Shown here one piece after another: positions 1 through 8,070 of a stretch of DNA of 64,000 nt. Under the pieces are notes generated by a model, which saw nothing but the letters and a program-made list of their open reading frames with translations, searched no databases and had not been told where the DNA came from. How positions within the stretch are numbered: the stretch's first letter is position 1; each line of letters starts with the position of its first letter. The DNA is from Streptomyces griseoviridis (lineage in GTDB: Bacteria; Actinomycetota; Actinomycetes; Streptomycetales; Streptomycetaceae): assembly GCA_014649155.1 (NCBI GenBank), contig BMSM01000024.1, positions 1 through 64,000 on the forward strand. The letters are read 5' to 3'. The position numbers and the translations under genes were made by a program.

Positions 1-1
1 G

Positions 2-124
2 GGCGAGGTCATCAAGACCGTCCCCGAGTCCAAGATCGTCGAGACCCTCATCGAGGAGGCCATGATCCTCGCCGAGACGATGGACGTGGTGGACGGGGGC
101 TCCGTCACGGTCGTCGCGGGCTGA
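2..124 (+). CDS. 3' end of an unidentified protein (partial at window edge)
   Basis: An open frame runs in from the left edge and stops with TGA at 122-124. It encodes the last 40 residues of a protein (GEVIKTVPESK...GGSVTVVAG). The piece looks like an amphipathic helix followed by a short strand. It is too short to assign to a family; the EVIKTVPESKIVE stretch recalls the C-terminal helix of some flavin oxidoreductases, but that is not enough for a call. A large inverted repeat follows 45 bases downstream and probably ends its transcript. Coding status is supported by GC3 bias and the uninterrupted frame only. Confidence 0.5.
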   Translation, partial: GEVIKTVPESKIVETLIEEAMILAETMDVVDGGSVTVVAG

Positions 125-169
125 GCGAGGGATTCCCCTCCGGAGAACGCGAAAGCCCCGGTCAACCGG

Positions 170-247
170 CTCCCCGGGAGCGGCCACAGTATGGTCGGTA
201 CATCGTTTTCCGACGGTTACCGACCATGACAGGCCACTCTCGGGGAG
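170..247. terminator. Long imperfect inverted repeat, probable terminator hairpin
   Basis: The arm at 170-199 (CTCCCCGGGAGCGGCCAC...) pairs with the arm at 219-247 over about 30 positions with few mismatches, around a 19-base loop (200-218). The inner 9 bp (ATGGTCGGT/ACCGACCAT) are perfect. It lies just after the stop codon of the upstream partial gene and about 290 bases before the LuxR gene. A terminator for the upstream gene is the simplest reading; the arms are longer than usual, so a small mobile repeat or a structured RNA is also possible. Confidence 0.55.
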
Positions 248-527
248 CTTCGACGTGCTGGCACGCCCACTGCCGGACCCGCATCGAACACCGGCCGCGC
301 CACGAGTGACGGGCACCCGACGCCGGGATCCCGTCCGCCCTTGTCCGGGCGAGCGCGGCTCACTCACCCGCCCGGCCCCGTCCCCTGGCCGGTGCGCTCG
401 GTCACGTCGGCACTCCCGGCCGTCCTGAGCGGCGTCACCGCACGGCGCCGCCCACCGGCTCACGGGACATGACGATCGACTCACGGCACGCGACGGCATG
501 TCCCGGCGAGCACGCTGCCCCCGTTCC
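248..527. other. Gene-free upstream region of the LuxR gene
   Basis: From 125 to 540 there is no supported gene. The first part holds the inverted repeat at 170-247. The rest is GC-rich and presumably carries the promoter of the LuxR-type gene at 541; no convincing -35/-10 pair could be picked by eye. An ATG at 469 would extend the LuxR protein by 24 residues, but it has no good ribosome binding site. Confidence 0.4.
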
Positions 528-540
528 TGGAGGTTTCGCC

Positions 541-1182
541 ATGACCCCCCACACTACGATCCGTCCGATCAAGGCACTGGTGCGGGCCCCCGATCCACTG
601 ACCCGGTCGGCCATCAGCAGCCATCTCGACGCCACCCCCGCCATCGAGGTCGTCTCCGAAGAACGCCCCGAACCGGCCGACGTCGCCGTCGTCGTCGCCG
701 ACCGCATGACGGTGGAAGTGACGTCGCTGCTGCGCAGGATAAAGAACACCCTTCGCATCCCGATCGTGCTCATCCCCTCGGAGATCGACCGGGCCGACCT
801 GTTCACCGCCGTGGAGTGCCAGGTGGTGGCGGTACTGCCGCGGGTGGCCGCCACCAGCGAGCGCATCGAGGAGGCGGTGCGCACCGCCGCGGCCGGCGGC
901 GGCGCGCTCCCCGCCCCGCTCCTCGGCGAACTGCTCCGGCAGATCGAGCGGATGCAGCGCGAGGTGCTGTCACCGCACGGCCTGCACACCTCCGGGCTGA
1001 CCCCCCGGGAGATCGACGTCCTGCGGCTGATGTCGGAGGGCCTGGACACCGCCGAGATCGCCGACAAGATGTGCCTGTCGGAACGGGCGGTCAAACGCGT
1101 CATCTTCGGGGTGACCCGGAGACTGAACCTGCGCAACCGCCCGCACGCGGTGGCCTACGCGCTACGCAGCGGCGTCATCTGA
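541..1182 (+). CDS. LuxR-family transcriptional regulator with receiver-like N-terminus
   Basis: This 213-residue protein has a C-terminal LuxR helix-turn-helix (about residues 150-210: LTPREIDVLRLMSEG...AEIADKMCLSERAVKRVIF). The N-terminal half (about 1-120) has the alternating strand/helix pattern of a response-regulator receiver but lacks a recognisable LLDLRMP-type phosphorylation site (the matching stretch reads VVVADRM), so it is probably not phosphorylated. The recognition helix (ERAVKRVIFGVTRRL) departs from the usual TVKxHxxxIxxKL. Start 541 is chosen because GGAGG sits at 529-533; an ATG at 469 is in frame but poorly served. The gene converges on the terpene-cyclase gene and overlaps its 3' end by 21 bases. 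It is a likely local regulator of the terpenoid cluster; its target is inferred from position only. Confidence 0.85.
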   Translation: MTPHTTIRPIKALVRAPDPLTRSAISSHLDATPAIEVVSEERPEPADVAVVVADRMTVEVTSLLRRIKNTLRIPIVLIPSEIDRADLFTAVECQVVAVLPRVAATSERIEEAVRTAAAGGGALPAPLLGELLRQIERMQREVLSPHGLHTSGLTPREIDVLRLMSEGLDTAEIADKMCLSERAVKRVIFGVTRRLNLRNRPHAVAYALRSGVI

Positions 1183-1974
1183 CCGGCCCGCGGCGGCCGG
1201 CACCCGACCGGGACCGGCCGCCGCCGCACCACCGGCCGCGCCCACTGCCCCGGGGCCCTGGGCCGGCCGGCGGAAGGCCCACAGCGGCCGGCCCTCACGG
1301 AGCATCGTCCGGCGCAGCAGCACCAGGTAGGCGACGTCCAGGACCACGTACGTCGGCACCAGCACCTGGAGCAGGTGGTGGGACGGATAGAGGACGAACG
1401 CGGTGAGCCCGGCGAAGAGGGAGCCCACCAGCTTGGCGACGGCGATGTACAGGGACTGGCCCGCACTGGACCCGCGCCGCCTGAGCAGGTACAGGAACGA
1501 GGCGCTCAACGGCACCTGGATGATCATCCCGGTGTACATCCCGTCGAGGTCGTGGAACTCGTTCGCCCCCACGACGACCATCAGCCCCGCCCAGACCAGC
1601 ACGCCGGCGAACGTCCACCGGAAGACCCGGGGCGTCAGCCCCGGGTGGTCGCGCGGCCCGAACCGCAGCGCCTGGTACAGCAGTACGGCGTTGAACAGCA
1701 CCCACAGGAAGTTGATCCCGCGCTGTGAGGGCAGCTGCTCCAGCACGAAGGTGAGGCTGAACTCCCACGCGAAGTTCACCGCCACCAGATAGGCGGGGAT
1801 GCCCACCCGCCGGTCCACGAAGGCCTGCCTGATCGCCAGGACGTAGGTCAGCAGCCAGCCGATCGCGGTCGGTCCGGCGAAGGCCCAGAACAAGGCGTCC
1901 GGGATGTCGGCCCGCCCCTGGGTGACCGGTGCGACCTGCGACATCGGGATGAGGTAGGGGGGCAGCCAGTCCAT
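1162..1974 (-). CDS. Pyr4/PaxB-like integral membrane terpene cyclase
   Basis: This 270-residue protein has about seven predicted membrane helices and the signature of the Pyr4 family of membrane terpene cyclases. NFAWEFSLTF places a Glu at residue 71 and VLDVAYLVLL an Asp at residue 213, close to the Glu63 and Asp218 that are essential in fungal Pyr4. Family members (Pyr4, PaxB, and bacterial cyclases of the drimentine type) protonate a terminal epoxide on a prenylated aromatic and cascade-cyclise it. The C-terminal 30 residues are Ala/Gly/Pro-rich and not conserved. The start is the ATG at 1974; an upstream in-frame extension to 2064 reads like untranslated leader. It is last in the nine-gene minus-strand operon; an epoxidase to feed it is encoded upstream (the fusion protein). 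Family call is confident; the substrate is unknown. Confidence 0.85.
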   Translation of the reverse strand: MDWLPPYLIPMSQVAPVTQGRADIPDALFWAFAGPTAIGWLLTYVLAIRQAFVDRRVGIPAYLVAVNFAWEFSLTFVLEQLPSQRGINFLWVLFNAVLLYQALRFGPRDHPGLTPRVFRWTFAGVLVWAGLMVVVGANEFHDLDGMYTGMIIQVPLSASFLYLLRRRGSSAGQSLYIAVAKLVGSLFAGLTAFVLYPSHHLLQVLVPTYVVLDVAYLVLLRRTMLREGRPLWAFRRPAQGPGAVGAAGGAAAAGPGRVPAAAGRSDDAAA

Positions 1975-2023
1975 GGCGTTCCTTCGTGGGCGTAGCGGGC
2001 GGGGAGCGAGGGGGTGGAGCGGG

Positions 2024-3217
2024 TCAGAGGCTGGGCACGACGGGGTCCAGCCCGAAGAAGGCACCGCCGTACAGCTCCCGGCCGATCCGGGGGTTGAGCA
2101 TGGCGTGCCGGGCCGCCGTGTTGGCGTCCCGCCAGTACTGCTGCAACGGGTTCGACTCGGCGAAGGCCGCCGCGCCGTGCGCCCACATCAGCTCGTCCAG
2201 CGCGACGGTGACCAGGTTGACGGCCTGGCCCACGTCACCGCGGATGCGCAGCAGCTCGGTGTCGGGCAGGCCGGTGGCCGCGCGGGCGGCCTCGTCGAGG
2301 ACGTCGGCGGCCCGGTCCACGTGCAGTTCGGCCGCGTCGATCGTCAGGGCCGTGCGGCCGAGTTCGGAGACGAAGGTCTGGGAGCCGGGCTGGCTCGTGT
2401 ACCGGCTGGGCGCGATGCCCCGCCCGGGTGCCTTGTCCACGACATGGGCGAGGGCGGCCTGGCCGATGCCGACGACCACGGAGGCGCAGATGACCGCCAT
2501 GGCCGCGATCGCCGCCGTACGGAACAGCGGGGGCAGCGAGGTGTCGGTGGTGTTCTCCCGTCCCCGCTGCGCCTCCGCCGAGATCACCCGGTGCGCGGGC
2601 ACGAACGCGTCCCGCAGCACCACCGTGTGGCTGCCGGTGGCGCGCATCCCGACGGTGCGCCAGGTGTCCTCGATCGTCAGGTCGGAGACCGGGACCAGCA
2701 GGGAGAGCCCGCCGACGGGCTGCCCGTCCGGGCCCAGCTCGCGGGCGACCAGGATCGCCCAGTCGTCGTGCAGGATGCCGGTGGCGTACGGCCAGGAACC
2801 GGTGAGCAGGAACCCGCCGTCGGTGCGCACCGCGGTGCCCGTGGCCGCGAACACCGAGGCGAGCTTGGTGTCGGGGCCGCCGCCGAAGACCTCGTCCCGG
2901 GCGGCCTGCGAGAACTTCGCCGCCAGCAGGTTCGACCCGTTGATGTTGTTGACCACCCAGGAGGTCGACGGGCAGTGGTGGGAGAGGGCCTTGACGACCT
3001 CGCTCAGGGTGCGGACGTCGGCTTCCAGTCCGCCGTAGGCGCGGGCGGTCCACAGCCGGGCCACCCGGCTCTCCTCGATCGCCCGTACCGTGGTGTCGGG
3101 CAGCCGCCGGGCGCGCTCCCCCTCGGCGGTCCCCTCGGCGAGGACGGGGCCGAACTTGTGGACCGTGTCCACGAGTTCGGAGCGCAGGCGCAGCAGGTCC
3201 GTTCGGTCGTACGTCAT
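2024..3217 (-). CDS. Group D flavin-dependent monooxygenase (acyl-CoA dehydrogenase fold)
   Basis: This 397-residue protein has the acyl-CoA dehydrogenase fold used by two-component FADH2/FMNH2-dependent hydroxylases (HsaA, HpaB). It opens with a helical N-domain (LPDTTVRAIEESRVARLW), has a central beta domain with the GSWPYATGILH substrate-loop motif, and ends in a four-helix bundle. In the xiamycin pathway XiaF is an enzyme of this fold that triggers indole-terpene cyclisation by cryptic indole hydroxylation; a similar job is plausible here but inferred. Such enzymes need a separate flavin reductase, and none is encoded in the window. ATG 3217 overlaps nothing and starts 3 bases after the stop of the upstream gene (stop at 3220), so the two are translationally coupled. 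The next gene (cyclase) starts 50 bases beyond its stop. Confidence 0.85.
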   Translation of the reverse strand: MTYDRTDLLRLRSELVDTVHKFGPVLAEGTAEGERARRLPDTTVRAIEESRVARLWTARAYGGLEADVRTLSEVVKALSHHCPSTSWVVNNINGSNLLAAKFSQAARDEVFGGGPDTKLASVFAATGTAVRTDGGFLLTGSWPYATGILHDDWAILVARELGPDGQPVGGLSLLVPVSDLTIEDTWRTVGMRATGSHTVVLRDAFVPAHRVISAEAQRGRENTTDTSLPPLFRTAAIAAMAVICASVVVGIGQAALAHVVDKAPGRGIAPSRYTSQPGSQTFVSELGRTALTIDAAELHVDRAADVLDEAARAATGLPDTELLRIRGDVGQAVNLVTVALDELMWAHGAAAFAESNPLQQYWRDANTAARHAMLNPRIGRELYGGAFFGLDPVVPSL

Positions 3218-3219
3218 GG

Positions 3220-3609
3220 TCACCAGTCCGGGCGCTCGGAGACGAGATGGGTGTGGTCGTAGTAGTCGCGCCAGGCGCCGATCCGGCCGGCGCGCACCTC
3301 GAACGCCGCCATCACCTTCAGGTTCAGGGCGATCGGGGTGCCGTCGGCGCGGAACATGTTCTCGATCCGCTCGGCCAGGACGGTGTCCCCGGTCGTGGCC
3401 AGGTGCCGGAACCTGACCTCCAGCCGGGCGAAGTCGGGCGGCAGCAGCGCGAGGATCTCCGCCTTGCCCCGGCACACCGGGGACCCGGGGTTCTCCCACA
3501 CGCAGTCGTCGGTCAGATGGTCGTCCACGGCCTTCCGGACGGCCTCGGGGGTCGGTCCCATCGCGGTCAGGAAGGCGCGGACGAGGCGCTCGGCGTCGGT
3601 GGCGGGCAT
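3220..3609 (-). CDS. Limonene-1,2-epoxide hydrolase / SnoaL-like protein
   Basis: This 129-residue single-domain protein is of the SnoaL/NTF2 fold and is closest in pattern to limonene-1,2-epoxide hydrolase. VWENPG supplies the Asn (N40), AERIENMF the Arg (R81), and AWRDYYD the Arg-Asp pair (D115) seen in the WRDYFD motif of the Rhodococcus enzyme. The Asp of the R-x-D element is replaced by Glu (E83). Enzymes of this type open or cyclise epoxides (LEH; MonB in polyether assembly), which fits a pathway that also has epoxidising flavoenzymes and an epoxide-driven cyclase. ATG 3609 is preceded by the FAD hydroxylase stop at 3612, so spacing is 2 bases. Hydrolase, cyclase or isomerase activity cannot be told apart from sequence. 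Confidence 0.8.
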   Translation of the reverse strand: MPATDAERLVRAFLTAMGPTPEAVRKAVDDHLTDDCVWENPGSPVCRGKAEILALLPPDFARLEVRFRHLATTGDTVLAERIENMFRADGTPIALNLKVMAAFEVRAGRIGAWRDYYDHTHLVSERPDW

Positions 3610-3611
3610 GC

Positions 3612-5402
3612 TCAGCTCCCGGTGGTCGGCGCGTCGGTGCGGCCCAGGACCCGGGCGAGGGCCGCGCCGAGGTCCCGGTCGAGGTGCGGCCCGGCGTGGA
3701 CGCTGCGCCAGGCGATGTGCTGGTCGGGGCGGACCAGCAGGGCGCCGTCGTCGTCGATGCCCCGGACCGCGGCCCAGGTGCCGTCGGCGTCCCGGTAGTC
3801 GGCCGTGTCGGAACCGCTCCCGACGGACACCACGGCGAGCGGCACCCCGTGGGTGTCCGCGGCCTTCTTCGCCGCGACCGCCCAGCCCTCGCTCAGCGGC
3901 CCGGTGATCAGCGTGTACCCGGTGCCGCCGGCGACGAGGTCGTGCGTCGACACCCGGGTGTCGCCGTGCAGCAGCCAGGCGTGCGGCAGCCGGTGGCCCG
4001 GCCGGGTGACCGGACGGTAGACCGCGCCCAGCGGGTCCCGGGGCGGTGGCTCGGTGCCGTCCGGGACCAGCGCGCCGGACGGGTAGAAGTGGCCGAGTTC
4101 GATGTCGTGCGCCTGGTACTCGATCCGCTGGGTGCCGAACACCTCGCGCACCACGCTGCGCCGGGTCTCGCCCACCGGTGTGCCGGAGAACAGCTCGGTG
4201 AAGCCGGCCCGGGTGGCCTCCGGCTGACCGGGCACCATGCCGAGGCTCGCGAACAGGACGCCGTAGTTGAGCAGGCAGGTCATCGACCAGTTGACGTTGC
4301 GGGTGGCGACGGGCAGCCGCTCCGGCTCGTAGGAGTCGAGCAGCGCCTCGCCGGCCCGGCCGCCGTGCACCGCGCCGAGCTTCCACGCGAGGTTGTGCGC
4401 GTCCTGCACCGCGGTGTTCAGACCGCCGCCGGCGGCGGGCGGCTGCCGGTGCGCGGCGTCCCCGGCGAGGAAGACCCGGCCGGAGCGGAAGGAGCGGGCC
4501 ACGACCGCCTCCGGCCGGTACTCGCTGACGTGGTGGACCCGCACGGCCAGGTCCCCGGGCAGGGTCAGCACCTCCCGTACCTTCACGGCGATCGCCTCGT
4601 GGCCGAGGTCCACCTCGGCACCGGGCGGCACCCGGAAGTGCAGGGCCCACTCGTCGGAGGCCAGGCCCCAGTCGGGCCCGGTGGCGACGACCACCGACAC
4701 CCCCTGGTCGGGGCTGAAGATGTGGGTCATCAGCACCGAGTCGCCGGGCCACCAGCGCGACAGGTCGGCGCTGAAGTGGACGGAGATGATGGTGAAGCCG
4801 CCGCCGGCGCCGTCCATCGGGATGTCCAGCGCCCGGCCGACGCTCCGGCCGCCGTCGGCGCCGATCACATAGCGGGCCCGGACGGTGCCCGTCTCGCCGG
4901 TGGCCCGGTCGGTGATCCGCGCGGTCACCCCGGTCTCGTCCTGGGTGAACTCCGTCAGCTCGTGGTGGAACAGCAGGCTGCCCGGCGCCCGGCGCTCCGC
5001 GTGCCGGCGCAGCAGCGGCTCCAGCCGGTGCTGCGGCAGGTTGGTCGAGGGGCCGGTGCTGTCGGCCGCGTAGGGACCGGCGGTGACGCCTCCGCCGAAG
5101 GAGTCCATCCGGTGCAGTTCCCGGGCGTCCAGGGGGCCGTCACCGGCCAGCGAGGTGTACCAGGCGACCTCGCTCATGTGCTGCGGCGGACAGCTGATCC
5201 GGTAGACGTCGTCGGCGATCCCGTGCTGGCGGAAGATCTCCATGGTGCGCTGGTTGAGGTAGTGCGCCCGGGGGAGGACCGAGGTCGACTCGCGACGCTC
5301 CACGAGCAGGTGGGGCACGCCGGCGTCGGACAGGAAGACCGACGCGGCGAGTCCACAGCCGCCACCACCGACGATGAGAACGGGTACCTCTGTGTCAAGC
5401 AT
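3612..5402 (-). CDS. Group A FAD-dependent aromatic hydroxylase (PHBH/phenol hydroxylase family)
   Basis: This 596-residue flavoprotein is built like phenol 2-monooxygenase and 2,4-dichlorophenol hydroxylase. It has an N-terminal FAD-binding Rossmann motif (VLIVGGGGCGLAAS, residues 8-21), the middle DG motif (VIGADGGRS), the GD motif that contacts the FAD ribityl (FLAGDAAHRQPPAAGGG), and a C-terminal thioredoxin-like domain of about 150 residues that lacks a CxxC. NAD(P)H-dependent hydroxylation of an aromatic ring is the known reaction; here the likely substrate is the aromatic part of the terpenoid. Start ATG 5402 has AGGGG at -8. It lies 39 bases downstream of the ferredoxin gene in the same operon. 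Family call is firm; regiochemistry and substrate are unknown. Confidence 0.88.
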   Translation of the reverse strand: MLDTEVPVLIVGGGGCGLAASVFLSDAGVPHLLVERRESTSVLPRAHYLNQRTMEIFRQHGIADDVYRISCPPQHMSEVAWYTSLAGDGPLDARELHRMDSFGGGVTAGPYAADSTGPSTNLPQHRLEPLLRRHAERRAPGSLLFHHELTEFTQDETGVTARITDRATGETGTVRARYVIGADGGRSVGRALDIPMDGAGGGFTIISVHFSADLSRWWPGDSVLMTHIFSPDQGVSVVVATGPDWGLASDEWALHFRVPPGAEVDLGHEAIAVKVREVLTLPGDLAVRVHHVSEYRPEAVVARSFRSGRVFLAGDAAHRQPPAAGGGLNTAVQDAHNLAWKLGAVHGGRAGEALLDSYEPERLPVATRNVNWSMTCLLNYGVLFASLGMVPGQPEATRAGFTELFSGTPVGETRRSVVREVFGTQRIEYQAHDIELGHFYPSGALVPDGTEPPPRDPLGAVYRPVTRPGHRLPHAWLLHGDTRVSTHDLVAGGTGYTLITGPLSEGWAVAAKKAADTHGVPLAVVSVGSGSDTADYRDADGTWAAVRGIDDDGALLVRPDQHIAWRSVHAGPHLDRDLGAALARVLGRTDAPTTGS

Positions 5403-5441
5403 GAATTCCCCTGGGTCCGGGCGGGTCGTACATGGTGCGGG

Positions 5442-5660
5442 TCACGCCCCGTGCGGGGGCGTGGTGTCGTCGTGCAGGGTGATGACCGAGGCCGGGCACC
5501 GCAGGGCCGCCGCCCGGACCGTCTCGTGGGTGTGCTCCGGCGGGGCCGCGTCGAGGACGACGACGGTGCCGTCGTCGTCGCCCTGGTCGAAGACCTCCGG
5601 CGCGATCAGGGCGCAGTTGCCGACCGCGAGGCAGCGGCTCTCGTCGACCTCCACCTTCAT
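5442..5660 (-). CDS. [3Fe-4S] ferredoxin, P450 redox partner
   Basis: This small acidic protein of 72 residues has three cysteines in the 3Fe-4S ferredoxin pattern (ESRCLAVGNCALIAPEVF and AALRCPASVI, that is Cys-x5-Cys...Cys). It lies 23 bases after the P450 stop codon, the common Streptomyces arrangement in which the ferredoxin passes electrons from a ferredoxin reductase to the P450. A reductase is not encoded in the cluster, so a housekeeping one is presumably used. ATG 5660 has a GAAACGGAGAG-type ribosome site just upstream. Confidence 0.93.
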   Translation of the reverse strand: MKVEVDESRCLAVGNCALIAPEVFDQGDDDGTVVVLDAAPPEHTHETVRAAALRCPASVITLHDDTTPPHGA

Positions 5661-5683
5661 GGCGCTCTCCGTTTCCCGCCGGG

Positions 5684-6853
5684 TCACCAGGTGACCGGCA
5701 GCGCGTTCACCCCGAAGACCAGGGCGTTGGTCCGGTAGTCCAGCTCCTCCGGCGCGACGGCCAGCCGCAGCTCGGGGAACCGGTTGAACAGGGCGGGCAG
5801 CGCGACCCGCAGCTCCATGCGCGCGAGCTGCTGGCCCAGGCACTGGTGGGGGCCGAACCCGAAGGTGAGGTGGCGCTGCACCGGGCGGCGCACGTCCAGC
5901 CGGTCCAGGTCCTCGCCGGAGGCCCCGAGGTCCCGGTTGGCTGCCAGCACCGACGCCACCACCCGCTCGCCCTCCTTGATCTCCTGGTCGCGCACCGGGA
6001 TGTCGCCCGACGCCTGCCGGGGCAGGATGGTGGCCGGCACGACGTACCGCAGCAGCTCCTCCACGGCCCCGTCGACCGCCTCGGGCTCGTCGCGGACCAC
6101 CGCGAGCTGGTCGGGGTGCTGGAGCAGCAGGGCGATGGACGACGCGAGGGTGTTGGCGATCGTCTCGTGGCCGGCGATGAGCAGCATGTTGCCGATGCCG
6201 GCCAGTTCGCTGTCGGTCAGCTGGTCGCCGTACTCGCGCACCACCCGGCCCAGGACGTTGTCGCCCGGCTCCTCGCGGTGTCCGGCCACGAGGCCGGCCA
6301 TGTAGGCCTCCATCTCGGCGGCCTTCTCCATCTGCACCTCGCGGCTGTTGCTGAAGTCCAGCGCGATCGCGGTGCGGCGCTGGAACTCCTCGCGGTCGGC
6401 GTAGGGCACCCCCAGCAGCTCGCAGATGACCAGCGTCGGGATGGGGGTGCAGAACAGCTGCACCAGGTCGGCGCCCGGACCGGCCTTCTCCACCTCGTCC
6501 AGCGCGGCGGTGACGACCTCCTCGATCTGCGGCCGCTGCTCGCGCGCCCGCCGGGCCGTGAACGACGCGGTCAGCATGCGCCGCAGCCGGGTGTGCTCGG
6601 GGCCGTCGTAGCTCAGCAGGTTGCCCGCCTGGTACGGCATGGAGCCGCCCATCCGCAGCCGGTCGTCCGCGAGGACGTTCTTCACGTCCTCGTACCGGGT
6701 GACGACCACCGCGTCGAACGCGCCCAGCATCGGACTGGGCACGGTGACCCGGCGCAGCTCCTCGTCCTTCTGCGCCTCGTACAGCTCGGGGACGGGGGCG
6801 AAGGGGCAGCCGGCGGCCCGGCCCCCGATGGGGATCTCGATGGAGTCGGTCAT
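5684..6853 (-). CDS. Cytochrome P450 (bacterial class I, CYP105-like)
   Basis: This 389-residue soluble P450 has every key motif: the I-helix oxygen-binding AGHET (227-231), the K-helix EELLR (265-269) and the heme loop FGFGPHQC with axial Cys338. The sequence pattern is that of the CYP105 neighbourhood, but the subfamily was not computed. It is probably a tailoring oxidase that hydroxylates or couples the cyclised terpenoid, with electrons from the ferredoxin encoded immediately downstream. ATG 6853 is 64 bases from the stop of the prenyl synthase gene (6918). No key residue is missing. Confidence 0.93.
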   Translation of the reverse strand: MTDSIEIPIGGRAAGCPFAPVPELYEAQKDEELRRVTVPSPMLGAFDAVVVTRYEDVKNVLADDRLRMGGSMPYQAGNLLSYDGPEHTRLRRMLTASFTARRAREQRPQIEEVVTAALDEVEKAGPGADLVQLFCTPIPTLVICELLGVPYADREEFQRRTAIALDFSNSREVQMEKAAEMEAYMAGLVAGHREEPGDNVLGRVVREYGDQLTDSELAGIGNMLLIAGHETIANTLASSIALLLQHPDQLAVVRDEPEAVDGAVEELLRYVVPATILPRQASGDIPVRDQEIKEGERVVASVLAANRDLGASGEDLDRLDVRRPVQRHLTFGFGPHQCLGQQLARMELRVALPALFNRFPELRLAVAPEELDYRTNALVFGVNALPVTW

Positions 6854-6917
6854 GAGGTGACGCCTTTCTGTCTGGTCGGGGGCCGTACGGGCCTGGGGGC
6901 GGGGGTGGTGTGCCGGT

Positions 6918-7943
6918 TCACAGCCGGCGGCCGACGACGAAGCCGGCGACCTCCAGGAACGCGTCGCGCACGTCCTCGGGGATGCGGGCGGCGGCGAGGG
7001 CCTCCTGGGCCGCGGTGAGCCGGTGGGCAGCCTCCCGCTCCGCCCAGTCCCGGCCGCCCGCCCGCTCCACCAGGTCGGCGACGTGCCGCACGGCGGTCTC
7101 GGTCAGGGGCTCCGGACCCAGGTACAGGGCGCGCAGCTCCTCCGTGCCGGGGGAGTTCAGCGCGGCCACCACGGGCAGCGACTTCTTGCGGGCCCGCAGG
7201 TCGGCCCCGATCCGCTTCCCGGCCCGGTCCTGGTCGCCCCAGATGCCGATCAGGTCGTCGACGAGCTGGAAGGCGAGGCCGATGTGCTCACCGAAGGCGC
7301 TCAGGTGCTCCACCAAACCGGCTTCCGCGCCGACCAGTTCGGCGCCGAGCGCGCAGGAGCAGCCGAGCAGGGCGCCCGTCTTGTCGCCGGCCATGCGCAC
7401 GCACTCGGCGAGGGTCACGTCGTCGCGCTGCTCGAAGGCGACGTCGGCGGTCTGCCCGTCGATCATCCGCTGGGTCGCGGCCATCAGGGACACGGTGGCC
7501 GCCCGGGCTCCGGGGGCCGGCGCGGCGAGCAGCACGGAGGTGGCGGCGGTGACCATCGCGTCGCCGGCCAGGATGGCGTTCGGCTCGCCGAAGACCGTCC
7601 ACGCGGTGGCCCGGCCGCGCCGGGTCTCGTCGCCGTCCATGATGTCGTCGTGCAGCAGCGAGAAGTTGTGCACCAGCTCCATGGCGAGCGCGGCGGGCAG
7701 ACCGTCCTCGGCGGTGCCGCCCGCCGCCCGCGCCGACAACAGGGCCAGGGTGGGCCGGACCATCTTCCCGCCCCAGGAACCGGTGGGCCGCCCGGCGGCG
7801 TCCGCCCACCCGAAGTGGTACTCGGCGATCCGGCTCATCTCCGGCCCCAGATGGGTGCGGACGGCGTCCCGCAGCGCGGGCGCCACCGTCGTACGGCCGG
7901 TGTCGAGCACGGGGGAGAGGCTGCGGACCGGGGTCGTCGTCAT
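6918..7943 (-). CDS. Isoprenyl diphosphate synthase 1 (polyprenyl synthetase family)
   Basis: This 341-residue all-helical trans-prenyltransferase has both Asp-rich motifs, DDIMD (99-103) and DDLIGIWGD (229-237), plus the GGKMVRP motif (58-64) whose Lys and Arg bind isopentenyl diphosphate. It should be an active chain elongase making FPP or GGPP; the residues before the first Asp motif (HNFSLLHDD) do not settle the chain length. It is the probable source of the polyprenyl donor for the cluster. Start ATG 7943 is preferred because the 35 residues gained from a GTG at 8048 (which does have an AAGGTG-like site) are not conserved. It sits between the fusion gene and the P450 in the operon. Confidence 0.9.
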   Translation of the reverse strand: MTTTPVRSLSPVLDTGRTTVAPALRDAVRTHLGPEMSRIAEYHFGWADAAGRPTGSWGGKMVRPTLALLSARAAGGTAEDGLPAALAMELVHNFSLLHDDIMDGDETRRGRATAWTVFGEPNAILAGDAMVTAATSVLLAAPAPGARAATVSLMAATQRMIDGQTADVAFEQRDDVTLAECVRMAGDKTGALLGCSCALGAELVGAEAGLVEHLSAFGEHIGLAFQLVDDLIGIWGDQDRAGKRIGADLRARKKSLPVVAALNSPGTEELRALYLGPEPLTETAVRHVADLVERAGGRDWAEREAAHRLTAAQEALAAARIPEDVRDAFLEVAGFVVGRRL

Positions 7944-8070
7944 GAGGCCCACCGGCCGTCCGCCGGGCGGGCCGGGCGCCGGGAGGCCGTCCGGGACCGG
8001 TCCGCACACGGACGGTCCGGGAACACACTGGCGTGTCGCATGGTGCACCTTCGCTGTCGGCTCGTGAGGG

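Noticed and set aside
3684..5738. Long plus-strand frame opposite the FAD hydroxylase
   Set aside because: Shadow of the hydroxylase; no ribosome site and no recognisable domain.
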